Part shown: positions 7,808 to 16,783 of the stretch, piece after piece | How the letters are laid out: every line of letters begins with the position of its first letter | How positions within the stretch are numbered: position 1 is the stretch's first letter | DNA from: Gemmatimonadota bacterium | GTDB taxonomy: Bacteria > Gemmatimonadota > Gemmatimonadetes > Longimicrobiales > Gaopeijiaceae | NCBI GenBank assembly: GCA_022827345.1 | Contig: JAJDTB010000048.1 | Coordinates: forward strand, 1 to 43,214 | DNA length: 43,214 nt | Reading direction: 5' to 3' | Program-made: the position numbers and the translations under genes | Notes under the pieces: generated by a model | What the model was told of the DNA's origin: nothing | The model's input: the letters and a program-made list of their open reading frames with translations, nothing else | The model's database searches: none

Positions 7808-8947
7808 TCAATACACCCCGGGAATGATCCGCCACTTCACGCGCGCCCGGTACTCCGCCCACTTCTCTTCGCCGTACTTCTCGGCGCAGTACCGCTCGTC
7901 GAAACGCTGCCGGCTGATGAACAGCCCGACGATGAAGATCAGGTAGGTCCAGGCCCAGAGATTGGCGAAGTAGCCGAAAGCCAGAGCGATTGCCAGGGCA
8001 AAGAACCCCTCGCCCAGGTAGTTGAGGTGGCGGGCGGCGCCCCAAAGGCCGCTGCACAGGATCTTGCGGTCGCCGGCTTGTATGAATTCGGGCTCGATGA
8101 GCCCCAGAAACTTGCGCTCCGGCCATCGCTTGAAGGTGTACTTCTGCATGTTGGCGCCGCGGGCGATGCCCCACCCGATCAGGAACAGCGCCGGCGTGCC
8201 GATCAGCCAGACCAGCCTCCACGGAGACGAAAACCCGGGATCCGGATACACCGCCATGCCCCACAACGGCAGGATGTACAACCATCCATATACGATCAAC
8301 CCGCCCCAGATCAGCTTGAAGCCGAGGTTCTCATGTATCACATCGTATGTGTACAACTGCACACGTTCAAAGATGAAATAGTCGAGGACATAAAAAGTCA
8401 GAAATCCTGCAAACAGAAAAACGCCCGGGTTGGAAGCGTCGCCGAACAATCCGTGATGGTACGCAGCGCCGGACAGCGCGTTCAGCGACAACATCGTCCC
8501 GCCGACGACATACAGATACATCTTCACGTCGAAGCGGCTGTTGAAGAACGAAAACTCCCGGGCCCGTCCGTCCCACAGCGCATGGAGCGCGTGCTGCCCC
8601 TCCCTGGGCGGCTGACTGTACACCGCCACGACCGCAAGGATCGCGGTCAGAACCGTCCCTCCGGCCACAGCGTAGACCGACGACCGGTAGAACCAGTCAT
8701 GCGGCATCCCGGTGAGCCCGAAGGCCCACACGGCCTGTGCGATCACAAACACCAGCAGACCGTTCAGCCGATAATCTCGGCGCTCGCCGGTCACGGGATT
8801 GACGACGTAGCCGGTCACCCGCCTCCCCGGCAGAACCATCTGCACCGCAAAGAACACGACACAGATTACGAGCGGAGTGAAGAACCCGGCGATCGCCTCC
8901 GTGCGCGAGAGCTCGAAGAGGTGGCCGATCCCCAGCCACTCGATCAT
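7808..8947 (-). CDS. ERG4/ERG24-like membrane reductase (isoprenylcysteine methyltransferase/sterol reductase fold)
   Basis: 379 aa from ATG 8947 (MIEWLGIGHLF). The frame is open further upstream, but that part is shadow sequence of the GYD gene. About nine hydrophobic segments run along its length. The C-terminus carries the signature shared by ERG4/ERG24 sterol reductases and ICMT enzymes: LNYLGEGFFALA, then RDxx-type basic RFDERYCAEKYGEEKWAEY and the final RIIPGVY. Known family members reduce double bonds of sterols or modify prenylated/lipid substrates in membranes; the bacterial substrate is unknown. It starts 5 bp after the GYD stop, indicating co-translation. Confidence 0.8.
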   Translation of the reverse strand: MIEWLGIGHLFELSRTEAIAGFFTPLVICVVFFAVQMVLPGRRVTGYVVNPVTGERRDYRLNGLLVFVIAQAVWAFGLTGMPHDWFYRSSVYAVAGGTVLTAILAVVAVYSQPPREGQHALHALWDGRAREFSFFNSRFDVKMYLYVVGGTMLSLNALSGAAYHHGLFGDASNPGVFLFAGFLTFYVLDYFIFERVQLYTYDVIHENLGFKLIWGGLIVYGWLYILPLWGMAVYPDPGFSSPWRLVWLIGTPALFLIGWGIARGANMQKYTFKRWPERKFLGLIEPEFIQAGDRKILCSGLWGAARHLNYLGEGFFALAIALAFGYFANLWAWTYLIFIVGLFISRQRFDERYCAEKYGEEKWAEYRARVKWRIIPGVY

Positions 8948-8952
8948 GGACT

Positions 8953-9273
8953 CTAGGCCCCCGGCAACCGGTACCCCACGTCCATGGCCACCGCCTCGTC
9001 CACCGTCCCGGGTGAAATCAGCACGGTCACCGACACCGTCAGCGCGCCCGCCGCGGCAATGTTCAGCGCCAGCGAGGTGGCCGTGGCTTCGTCGGGAAGG
9101 TCGGCGATCAGGTACAGGTCGCAATCGCCGAAGGCGTAGTAGAAGCCCTCGAGCGTGCCGCCGGAGCCCTCGATGGTGTCGCGCAGCGCGGCCTCGCGGC
9201 TGGTCCCGCCCTCGGCGAGCAGCCCCTTCAGGCCGGACTGGGTGTAGCTGGTGCGGAACATGTACTTGGTCAT
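8953..9273 (-). CDS. GYD-domain protein
   Basis: 106 aa from ATG 9273, which has a near-perfect GGAGGAGG 5 bp upstream. The small alpha/beta ferredoxin-like protein begins MTKYMFRTSYTQSGLKGLLAEG and contains the GYD-family core (LEGFYYAFGDCDLYLIADLPD). Function of the family is unknown; it is widespread and often found singly. Here it heads an apparent operon with the ERG4/ERG24-like reductase and tdk and is divergent from the M14 gene. Confidence 0.85.
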   Translation of the reverse strand: MTKYMFRTSYTQSGLKGLLAEGGTSREAALRDTIEGSGGTLEGFYYAFGDCDLYLIADLPDEATATSLALNIAAAGALTVSVTVLISPGTVDEAVAMDVGYRLPGA

Positions 9274-9433
9274 GCTGTCCTCCTCCGGGCCCCGTGTTGC
9301 GAATGTGGTATGGTGCCACGCCGCGGGCCGTGTTGCAATAGGACGGACCGGCGCCGAGTGCAGGTTCGCGGACGATCGGTTAGGGTTGGTGCGACAAGGG
9401 AAGTCAGCCAACTGGAAAAGCGGAGGTGAACAC

Positions 9434-11014
9434 ATGTTGACCGGACAACGGCTGTCGGCATGCATCGCGGCGGCGGCCGTCCTCACCGCGTGCGAGGCGT
9501 CCCCACCCGCGGGCGACGCCTTCCTCACCCGCGCCGAACGCACGGGCTACCGCGAGACCAGCTCGCACGCCGAGGTCGTCGACTTCCTGCAGCGTGCGGC
9601 GGCCGCCGATCCCTCGGTCCACTACACCACCTACGGCTACACGAACGAGGGCCGGGAGCTGCCGCTGGCCGTCGTGGGCGACGTCGCGGACGCGAGTCCG
9701 GCGTCCGTAAGGGCATCCGGCAAGACGGTCGTCTACCTCCAGGGCAACATCCACGCCGGCGAGGTGTGCGGGAAGGAAGCGCTCCAGATGCTGCTCCGCG
9801 ACCTGCTGGCCGGCCGCCACGGCGATTGGCGCGAATCGATGGTCCTGCTCATCGCGCCCATCTACAACGCCGACGGCAACGAGCGCGTCACCCTCACCAA
9901 CCGCGGGCGCCAGCACGGTCCGATCGGCGGGATGGGCCAGCGCCCGAACGCCCAGGGCTACGATCTCAACCGCGATCACATGAAGCTCGACTCGCCCGAG
10001 GCGCGGTCCGTTGCGCGGCTGTTCAGCGAGTACGATCCGCATGTAGCAGTTGATTTACATACGACCAACGGGACGCGGCACGCCTATCATCTCACATACT
10101 CGCCGCCACTCCACCCAAACACGCCTGCGGGAATCGACGATTTTCTCCGGCAGGGCCTCCTCCCCCACGTCACCGACCAGGTCCGCGCCAAGCACGGCTG
10201 GGAGTACTACTACTACGGCAATGCGTTCGCGCGGGGCGGGGCCGAGCCCGGCTGGTACACCTTCGACCACCGCCCCCGCTTCAACAACAACTACGTCGGC
10301 CTGCGCAACCGGATCGCGATCCTCAGCGAGGCCTACTCCTACGCCACCTTCGAGGAGCGCGTGCTCGCCACGCTGTACTTCGTGGAGGAGATCCTGGGCT
10401 ACGTGCACGAGCACGCGGACGAGGTTCGGCAAATCGTCGCCGATGCCGATGCCGCCGGCGTGGTGGGCGACTCGCTGGCGCTCCGGGCCGTGCCCGAGCG
10501 CTCGGCTGAACGGGTCGACATCCTCATGGGCGCGGTCGTCGAGGAGCAGCACCCGCTCACCGGCCTTCCCATGCTCCTGCGCGCCGACACGCAATACGTC
10601 GAGACGATGTACGAATACGGCACCTTCACGCCCACGCTGCGGGAGCGCGTGCCCGAGGCCTACCTGATCCCCGGCGGGCTGCAGGAGGTCCTGACGCGGC
10701 TGGCGGCGCACGGCATCGCGCTCGAGCCGGCCGAGGCGACGCCGGTGGATGTCGAGACCTTCCGCATCGACTCCGTCCGGACATCCGAGCGCCCGTTCCA
10801 GGGGCACAACGAGCAGACCCTCTTCGGGCGCTACGAGCCGGCCCGGGTCACTCCGGCCCCCGGAGACATGTGGGCGCGTGCCGACCAGCCGCTGGGACGT
10901 CTGCTGTTCACGCTCCTGGAGCCCCGGTCCGACGACGGGTTTGCGAACTGGGGGTTCCTGGCGGACCGGCTGGAGGGCGGCGGGACGTATCCGGTTGTGA
11001 GGGTGCCGGAATAA
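9434..11014 (+). CDS. M14-family zinc carboxypeptidase lipoprotein
   Basis: 526 aa from ATG 9434, with GGAGG 8 bp upstream. The signal ends in LTAC (Cys about residue 20), predicting a lipid-anchored extracytoplasmic protein. The peptidase M14 zinc ligands are HxxE in NIHAGEVCGKEA (about residues 108-111) and the later His in VDLHTTNG (about 208). The catalytic Glu is in LSEAYSYA (about 299). The C-terminal ~200 residues form an accessory beta-rich domain. Substrate is likely peptides or peptidoglycan fragments taken from outside the cell, but specificity residues cannot be judged here. It stands alone. Confidence 0.9.
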   Translation: MLTGQRLSACIAAAAVLTACEASPPAGDAFLTRAERTGYRETSSHAEVVDFLQRAAAADPSVHYTTYGYTNEGRELPLAVVGDVADASPASVRASGKTVVYLQGNIHAGEVCGKEALQMLLRDLLAGRHGDWRESMVLLIAPIYNADGNERVTLTNRGRQHGPIGGMGQRPNAQGYDLNRDHMKLDSPEARSVARLFSEYDPHVAVDLHTTNGTRHAYHLTYSPPLHPNTPAGIDDFLRQGLLPHVTDQVRAKHGWEYYYYGNAFARGGAEPGWYTFDHRPRFNNNYVGLRNRIAILSEAYSYATFEERVLATLYFVEEILGYVHEHADEVRQIVADADAAGVVGDSLALRAVPERSAERVDILMGAVVEEQHPLTGLPMLLRADTQYVETMYEYGTFTPTLRERVPEAYLIPGGLQEVLTRLAAHGIALEPAEATPVDVETFRIDSVRTSERPFQGHNEQTLFGRYEPARVTPAPGDMWARADQPLGRLLFTLLEPRSDDGFANWGFLADRLEGGGTYPVVRVPE

Positions 11015-11054
11015 CGATTGGACGCTGTCCGGAGTGACAATCGGCCACCACCGG

Positions 11055-11789
11055 TCAATAGCCGAGAACGCCGTAGTGCCCGTCCAGAATCAGGCGGGTG
11101 GCGACGTACATTCCCCACACGCCGAAGCCCACCCAGATCGAATTGGGGAAGATGATAAAGAGGCCCAGCTCGCCGCGTGTGATGAGATGCCGTCTCCGGG
11201 CCACGAGGTAACTCACCCAGTACAGCGACGTCACATAGGCCCACTGCCAGAACAGCATGGCCCCGACGATGCCGGCCACGACCGCCGGCACCAGGCCGAC
11301 CGTAAAAGCCACATAGAGGAACAGCGTCGGCAAGGGGGTGACGAAGCCGTTGCCGACGTCGGCGGTGAAACCGAACGTTTTGCGGTCCGCGTAGCAGCCG
11401 TCGTACATGGCGTAGGTGGCCCAGGCGTCCGCCCATACGGTGGGGGAAAAGACCCGCGTCAGCGGTATCCTGCCGGTCAGGAACTCCGCGGCTGGCACAC
11501 GTCCGGTTTCGCGGCGCCGCTCTCGCCAATACTCGGTGCGAGTCTCGATGTAGTCTCGCCGGAAGAACAGAGACGCCTCCCAGTAGCAGATCAGCAGATT
11601 GAGCGAGAAGAACAGGCTGAAGATCCCGTGGACGACATTGAAATCCCCGTGCAGGTGCCAGCGGGCACCGATCCCGAGCACGGTCAGGAGCGCGACGATC
11701 AGCCCGGCTGCGAGTCCAGCCGGAAGTCCCGAGGTGGCACCGGGGGCCGAATTGTCCGGGGTCTTGCGGCTGGCGTTGCTGTCATCCAT
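11055..11789 (-). CDS. Uncharacterised five-helix membrane protein
   Basis: 244 aa from ATG 11789; a GTG at 11825 is possible but lacks a ribosome-binding site. About five transmembrane segments are visible: AGLAAGLIVALLTVLGI, FSLFFSLNLLICYW, TLFLYVAFTVGLVPAVVAGIV, FWQWAYVTSLYWVSYLV and FIIFPNSIWVGFGVWG. A soluble loop of ~80 residues between the second and third contains YAMYDGCYADRKTFGF. I do not recognise the family. It is divergent from the Hsp70-like gene, 63 bp apart. Confidence 0.7.
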   Translation of the reverse strand: MDDSNASRKTPDNSAPGATSGLPAGLAAGLIVALLTVLGIGARWHLHGDFNVVHGIFSLFFSLNLLICYWEASLFFRRDYIETRTEYWRERRRETGRVPAAEFLTGRIPLTRVFSPTVWADAWATYAMYDGCYADRKTFGFTADVGNGFVTPLPTLFLYVAFTVGLVPAVVAGIVGAMLFWQWAYVTSLYWVSYLVARRRHLITRGELGLFIIFPNSIWVGFGVWGMYVATRLILDGHYGVLGY

Positions 11790-11852
11790 GGCTCGTGATC
11801 TTTCGTTGAGGAAGCGGCTGCGCACAAATCATGTAAACGACTAGATTTGCGC

Positions 11853-13445
11853 ATGCCAACCCATTGGGCAATCGACCTCGGCACTTCCAACACGACCATC
11901 TGCGAAGACCGGTCGGGGCGGCCGCACGTCGTCAACCTGCCGGATCTGGCCAAGATCGAGCCGGTCACGCAGACGCCGGTCATGCCGACGTGCGTGTGCG
12001 TCATGGACTCGGGCGGCGACGACGTGCTGATCGGACAGCAGGCCGTCACCTACAACTGGGACGGGCGGGCCGCGGGATTCGTGCGCGGGTTCAAGCGGTA
12101 TCTGGGCACCGAGAGCGGCCGGGCCATGGCGCGGGTGGGCGGGAGGACCTTCACCGCGCAGGACGCCGCATCCCTCTTCCTCCGCGAGGTGATCCGCACC
12201 CTCGAGGCGCACTTCGGCGACGAGGTGACCAACGTCACCGTCGCCACGCCGAGCGGGTTCTACGAGACGTACCGGGCCGAACTGCAGTCGATCGTCCGGC
12301 GCGTGCAGCGGCGCGGCTGGTGGGCGCGCACGTGGGCGCGGCTCCGGGGGAAGCCGGCCGGGATCGCATTCCGCACCCTCGACGAGCCCGTCGCGGCCGC
12401 GCTCGGCTACGGCGTGGACGTCGGCCGCCCCACCACGCTCGTGGCCTTCGACTTCGGCGGCGGTTCGATGGAGGCGGCCGTGGTGAGGACCCACGGTGCG
12501 CGCACGGTCGAGACCGGCCAGGCCGAGGTGCTGGCGAAGCAGGCGGTGGAGCTCGGCGGGGACGACATCGACCGCTGGATCCTGGAGCGGTTCGTCCCCA
12601 GGGCGCTGCACGACTGGCCCGAGTGGGAGGTTGCGCTCCGCTGGGAGGCCGAGCGCGTGAAGCTCCTCGCGAGCGCGGGTAGCGAGGGCAACTTCACTTT
12701 CCGCAACGAGTCGTTCGGGACGCTGGACTACGAAGTCCTGCGCGATATCCTCGCCGCGAACGGCCTGTACGAGCGGATGCGCGAGCTCCTGGATGCCCTG
12801 CTCGCCGAACTCGGCACCCGGCACGGCATGCCCGCCGCCGACATCGACGACGTGATCCTCGAGGGCGGGTCCACCCTCCTCCCGGAAGTGCGAAACGTCG
12901 TGGGCGACGTGCTCGGCCGCGACAAGGTGCGCGAATGGCTGCCCTTCGAGGCCGTCGCCCGAGGCGCGTGCATCTTCGCGGGCGGCGCGCACGTCGAGGA
13001 CTTCATCTACCACGACTATGCGCTCCGCGTGCTGCCCGACGACGGCCGCGACGCTGAGTACGAACTCCTCATCCCCGGCGGCACGCGCTTTCCCACGGTC
13101 GACGACTTCGTGACGCGCTACTACGCCCCCGGCTTCGACGGACAGCAGCACATCAACCTCTTCATCTGCGAGGTCGGGCGCGTGGCCGGCCGGCCGGTCG
13201 AATGGACCGAGCGGCCAGGCGGCTCCCGCTATTTCGTGCCGACGACCGCTGGGGAACGCGCGTTCTGCCTGTGCCTCAACGAGGCGGACCCGGCGCTCCC
13301 GCTCAGCCCGCCCGGAAGCGGCACGGCACCCCGCCTGCGCGTCACCTACTCGGTTGACGAGAACCGCTGGCTCTGCGTAACCGTACATGACCTGCACCGA
13401 AAGACCGATCTGAAGGTCAGGCACCCTGTAGTACGATTGCGATAG
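11853..13445 (+). CDS. Hsp70-family (DnaK-like) ATPase
   Basis: 530 aa from ATG 11853; an in-frame TTG at 11847 is an alternative, and no clear ribosome-binding site is seen for either. The actin/Hsp70 nucleotide-binding fold is complete: phosphate-1 WAIDLGTSNTTI, VATPSGFYETYR with a following EPVAAALGYG, phosphate-2 FDFGGGSMEAAVV, and adenosine motif ILEGGSTLLPEVR. An insertion (RRVQRRGWWARTWARLRGK) interrupts the usual region before EPVAAA. The C-terminal ~120 residues are short and beta-rich compared with a DnaK substrate-binding domain, and there is no helical lid or EEVD-type tail. It is followed 100 bp later by a HEAT-repeat protein, suggesting a client- or partner-specific chaperone. 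It is not the housekeeping dnaK. Confidence 0.88.
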   Translation: MPTHWAIDLGTSNTTICEDRSGRPHVVNLPDLAKIEPVTQTPVMPTCVCVMDSGGDDVLIGQQAVTYNWDGRAAGFVRGFKRYLGTESGRAMARVGGRTFTAQDAASLFLREVIRTLEAHFGDEVTNVTVATPSGFYETYRAELQSIVRRVQRRGWWARTWARLRGKPAGIAFRTLDEPVAAALGYGVDVGRPTTLVAFDFGGGSMEAAVVRTHGARTVETGQAEVLAKQAVELGGDDIDRWILERFVPRALHDWPEWEVALRWEAERVKLLASAGSEGNFTFRNESFGTLDYEVLRDILAANGLYERMRELLDALLAELGTRHGMPAADIDDVILEGGSTLLPEVRNVVGDVLGRDKVREWLPFEAVARGACIFAGGAHVEDFIYHDYALRVLPDDGRDAEYELLIPGGTRFPTVDDFVTRYYAPGFDGQQHINLFICEVGRVAGRPVEWTERPGGSRYFVPTTAGERAFCLCLNEADPALPLSPPGSGTAPRLRVTYSVDENRWLCVTVHDLHRKTDLKVRHPVVRLR

Positions 13446-13545
13446 CGTCGTTTGCCGGAACACGACACGAGTTTGACGTTGCCAAATTGCGACAGCCGCC
13501 GAAGGCTGCAAATGAGCCCATGATCAGCATTGGGGATTCGAGAGA

Positions 13546-14835
13546 ATGAGCGCGCTGAAGTCTCTCTTCGGGCCGAGCCGGGAGGAGATCTGGCGGCAGC
13601 TGTCCCGGGAGGTCGGCGGGCAATTCCACGACGGGGGCCTCTTTACCTCTTCCGCAGTCCAGGCACGCACCGACGACTGGATCATCACTCTCGATACGCT
13701 CACGACCAACCACGCCAGCTTCACGAGACTGCGCGCCCCCTATTTCAATCCCGAAAGGTTCAGGTTCGAGATCTACCGGGCGGGCATCTTCAGCGATGTG
13801 GCGGTGGCGCTGGGCATGCAGGATATCAAGGTCGGCCATCGCCGCTTCGACCGCGACTTCGTCATCAAGAGCAATGCGCCGCGGCGCGTCCGGCGGCTTT
13901 TCGACAACGAGGAGATCCGCCGCCTGATCGACGCGCTGCCCAAGATTCACCTGTCCGTCAAGGGGCACGAGGGATGGCTGAGCAAGTTCCCGGCCGGGAT
14001 GGACGCACTCCACTTCCAGACGGCCGGCCAGCTGAAGGACCTGTCCCAGCTGCGCACGCTGTTCGAACTCTTCGCCGAGGTCCTGCAGCAGCTGTGCCAT
14101 GAAGGCAAGGCCTACGAGGACGATGTCCGGATCCACATCCGGCGGCTGCGCGCACCCGGGGGTCGGATCAAGGACAAGTACATACTGTGGGAGGGTGACC
14201 AGCCGAGGCGCGACGCGGCCGCCGCACTCGGGCGACTCCGCGATCCCCTGGCGGTCCCGCCTCTCACGGCGGTTCTGGAGGACAAGGACACGGTGCTCGT
14301 TGCCCGGGCGATCGAGGCCCTCACCGAGATCGGGTATCAGGACGCGATCGGCCCCCTCGTGCGCCGGCTCGGCGACACCAGGACGGCCGACGGGCAGCCC
14401 GTCCGGCAGCGGGCCGCCGAGGCCCTCCGGGTGATGGGCCATGGGCTGCTGGCCGACGCGGTGCTCGCGGTATTCGGCGGTGATTTCAGGCGCCTGCAGA
14501 GCTACGAGGGCCCATGCAGGGCAGAGATCATCGAGGCCCTCCTGAGCGCGGTCACCTGGCGTGAGGGCATGTACGCCGCCCCGGCGCTTGCGGAGTTCCA
14601 CGCCGTTGAAGCGCTGCCCCGCCTCCGTGGGCTCCTCAGGAGAATCGGCGCGCACAATCCCACGGGCGATGCCGTAGCGGTCGCGATCCGGACGCTCGAG
14701 GCCCGGGCTTCGCTGCCGCGCTCGGCGTCGGCGGACGACGTGAAACCGGACACGCTGCCCCGAGCCGCGCGGGATCCGGGACCGGACCCCGGGACTCTCC
14801 CGCGCCGTTCGCGCGGGCCGGGTGCCCGGGGCTGA
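13546..14835 (+). CDS. HEAT-repeat protein with uncharacterised N-terminal domain
   Basis: 429 aa. The first ~190 residues form an alpha/beta domain (WRQLSREVGGQF, DDWIITLDTLT, YFNPERFRFEIYRAGIF, MQDIKVGHRRFDRDFVIKS) that I have no name for. Residues ~215-390 are HEAT/PBS-lyase-type helical repeats (RRDAAAALGRLRDPLAVPPLTAVLEDKD, VARAIEALTEIGYQDAIGPLVRRLGD). The final ~40 residues are Pro/Arg-rich. Such repeats are protein-interaction scaffolds. It follows the Hsp70-like gene on the same strand and may be its partner. A GC hairpin (CCCGCGC/GCGCGGG, 14799-14817) lies within the last codons and could assist termination. Confidence 0.75.
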   Translation: MSALKSLFGPSREEIWRQLSREVGGQFHDGGLFTSSAVQARTDDWIITLDTLTTNHASFTRLRAPYFNPERFRFEIYRAGIFSDVAVALGMQDIKVGHRRFDRDFVIKSNAPRRVRRLFDNEEIRRLIDALPKIHLSVKGHEGWLSKFPAGMDALHFQTAGQLKDLSQLRTLFELFAEVLQQLCHEGKAYEDDVRIHIRRLRAPGGRIKDKYILWEGDQPRRDAAAALGRLRDPLAVPPLTAVLEDKDTVLVARAIEALTEIGYQDAIGPLVRRLGDTRTADGQPVRQRAAEALRVMGHGLLADAVLAVFGGDFRRLQSYEGPCRAEIIEALLSAVTWREGMYAAPALAEFHAVEALPRLRGLLRRIGAHNPTGDAVAVAIRTLEARASLPRSASADDVKPDTLPRAARDPGPDPGTLPRRSRGPGARG

Positions 14836-14867
14836 TCCGGGAGTCTCGCCAACGGAGTCCCGCCCGT

Positions 14868-16100
14868 TCAGGCCGCCCTGTTCCCGGCCCACCACATTGC
14901 AGCGAGCGTCCCTGCTCCGGACAAGGCAAACGCTGCAATCTGGGCGTACATGGTGCCGTCGAAGCTCTGGCCGACCATCCCGCCGAGCGGCACCCCGATA
15001 AACGTGGTGAGGGAGGCGACCACCGCCGCGCCCACCCCCGCGATATGGCCCAGCGGCTGCATCGCGAGCGCGTTGAGATTCCCGAAAAGCAGGCCGATGG
15101 AGAAGAAGACGACGAGCAGGTACGCCATGAAGAGCCAGAATGGGGGCAAGCCCGCGAAGGCGAAGGACACGGCGAACGTCACGGCGGAGACCAGGGTCAC
15201 CGACATCGCCGCGGCACGCGCGAGCCGGTGCATCCCGTGCTTCACCACCAGTCGGCTGTTCAGGAGCGAGGCGCACCCGAAGGCGAGCGAAAGGACGCCG
15301 AACCAGAACGCGAAGAGCGCCCCGGTCCGATAGGCTTCCTGGAAGATCTGCCGGGCCGAACTCAGGTATGCGAGGAACGGGGCGAACACGCATCCGGTGG
15401 CCAGGGTGTACCCGAGTGCGGGCCGGGTTCTCAAGACTTCCAGGGCAGCCCGGCCGATGTCGCGCGGGGAGAAGGGGCGGCGGCGGTCGGGGGGCAGGGT
15501 CTCGGGCTGGCGCAGCGAGAACCAGATGAGGGCGATCGCGCCGATGGCGAGGATCGTGGCGAAGATCGCACGCCAGCCGGCGAGCCACAGGATCCCCTGG
15601 CCGAGCGCCGGGGCGATGGTCGGCACGAGGATGAACACGGCCATGGCGAACGACATGAGGCGGGCCATCCCGCGGCCCTCGTACTGATCGCGCACCATGG
15701 CGATGGTCACGATGCGCGCCGACGCGACCCCCGCGCCCTGCACCACGCGCCCCGCGATCATCGCCTCGAAGGTGGACGCGAAGACACTCACCAGGCATCC
15801 GGCCATGAACAGGACGAGCCCGGTCTGTATGGCGGCCCTGCGCCCGATGCGGTCGGAGAGCGGACCAAAGAGGATCTGCCCCACCCCAAGCCCCAGAAAC
15901 ACGGCCGTGATGACGAACTGGGCGTCATTTGGCCGCTCCGCTCCGAGGTCCTGGCCGATCCGGGCCAGCGCCGGCAGCATCGCGTCGATCGAAAGCGCAA
16001 CGAGCGACATCAGGAGCGCGACGAGACAAACGAATTCGCGGGTGCGAAGGGGAGGGCGAATCACAGCGAAAGTTAGCGGGGATGGGGTCGGGAGGGGCAC
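14868..16100 (-). CDS. Bcr/CflA-type MFS drug exporter
   Basis: 410 aa, GTG start. Twelve hydrophobic segments are visible. The Bcr/CflA hallmarks are the N-terminal LSIDAMLPALARIGQDL, the GQILFGPLSDRIGRR motif A between helices 2 and 3, and GAGVASARIVTIAMVRD in helix 5. Members are proton-driven exporters of drugs, peptides or sulfonamides in the inner membrane. It is convergent with the Hsp70/HEAT pair and divergent from the NTF2-like operon. No regulator is adjacent. Confidence 0.9.
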   Translation of the reverse strand: MPLPTPSPLTFAVIRPPLRTREFVCLVALLMSLVALSIDAMLPALARIGQDLGAERPNDAQFVITAVFLGLGVGQILFGPLSDRIGRRAAIQTGLVLFMAGCLVSVFASTFEAMIAGRVVQGAGVASARIVTIAMVRDQYEGRGMARLMSFAMAVFILVPTIAPALGQGILWLAGWRAIFATILAIGAIALIWFSLRQPETLPPDRRRPFSPRDIGRAALEVLRTRPALGYTLATGCVFAPFLAYLSSARQIFQEAYRTGALFAFWFGVLSLAFGCASLLNSRLVVKHGMHRLARAAAMSVTLVSAVTFAVSFAFAGLPPFWLFMAYLLVVFFSIGLLFGNLNALAMQPLGHIAGVGAAVVASLTTFIGVPLGGMVGQSFDGTMYAQIAAFALSGAGTLAAMWWAGNRAA

Positions 16101-16182
16101 ACCCCGGAGCCACGCGCCGTGCTGTCGAGCGCATTACCTTACATCCCTTACCAGGCACCAATCCCGCTGCACCGAGCCAGCC

Positions 16183-16776
16183 ATGATACCGAATCCCGCG
16201 CCGCACGATCGCCTCCCATCCTCCCCCCGCCCCGCCGCCCTCACCCTCGCCCTCCTCATCGCTCTGGCCGCGGCAACGGTGCCGACGCCCTCATCAGCCC
16301 AACAAACCGGCGCACCCGCCGCCAACCCCGCCGATGTGGAGTCCATCGACGCCATCGTGATCGCCGCCTACGACATCATTTCGGGCGACGCGGGCGAGGC
16401 GCGCGACTGGGACCGGTTCCGCTCGCTCTTTGCGCCCGGGGCCACACTCAGCCCGGTTGGCCGGCCCGACGGCACCACCTACGTGCGGCGCGCGATCACG
16501 CCCGACCAGTACGCCGCGAGCTCGGGCAGCTACCTCGAGGAGACCGGGTTCCACGAGGTCGAGATCCATCGCGTGACCGAGCAGTACGGTGTGATCGCGC
16601 ACGCCTTCAGCACCTACGAGTCGCGGCGGCTGGCGAGCGACCCGGAGCCGTTCGCGCGCGGCATCAATTCGTTCCAGCTTCTCTGGGACGGCTCGCGCTG
16701 GTGGATCGTGTCGATCTACTGGCTGCAGGAGAGCGAGGAACATCCGATTCCGGCGAAGTATCTGCCGGGGAACTGA
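16183..16776 (+). CDS. Exported NTF2/SnoaL-like protein
   Basis: 197 aa from ATG 16183. Residues 1-40 form a Sec signal peptide ending SSAQQ. The mature part is a single NTF2-like cone fold: IDAIVIAAYDIIS, WDRFRSLFAPGATL, then FHEVEIHRVTEQYGVIAHAFSTYESR and INSFQLLWDGSRWWIVSIYWLQE. SnoaL/NTF2-like proteins range from isomerases to ligand-binding domains; no catalytic pair is evident. It is the first gene of a three-gene operon of exported proteins (gaps of 7 and 25 bp to the SDR and creatininase-like genes). Confidence 0.75.
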   Translation: MIPNPAPHDRLPSSPRPAALTLALLIALAAATVPTPSSAQQTGAPAANPADVESIDAIVIAAYDIISGDAGEARDWDRFRSLFAPGATLSPVGRPDGTTYVRRAITPDQYAASSGSYLEETGFHEVEIHRVTEQYGVIAHAFSTYESRRLASDPEPFARGINSFQLLWDGSRWWIVSIYWLQESEEHPIPAKYLPGN

Positions 16777-16783
16777 GGTAACC

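Noticed and set aside
8953..9319. N-terminal extension of the ERG4/ERG24-like ORF up to 9319
   Set aside because: The extra 124 codons are Arg/Gly-rich shadow sequence of the GYD gene; ATG 8947 starts the membrane protein directly.
11841..13511. Minus-strand ORF of 556 codons opposite the Hsp70-like gene
   Set aside because: No domain and no ribosome-binding site; the plus strand contains all Hsp70 nucleotide-binding motifs.
13417..15798. Minus-strand ORF of 793 codons across the HEAT-repeat gene and the MFS gene
   Set aside because: It runs antisense to one clear gene and out of frame through another; composition is typical of a shadow frame.
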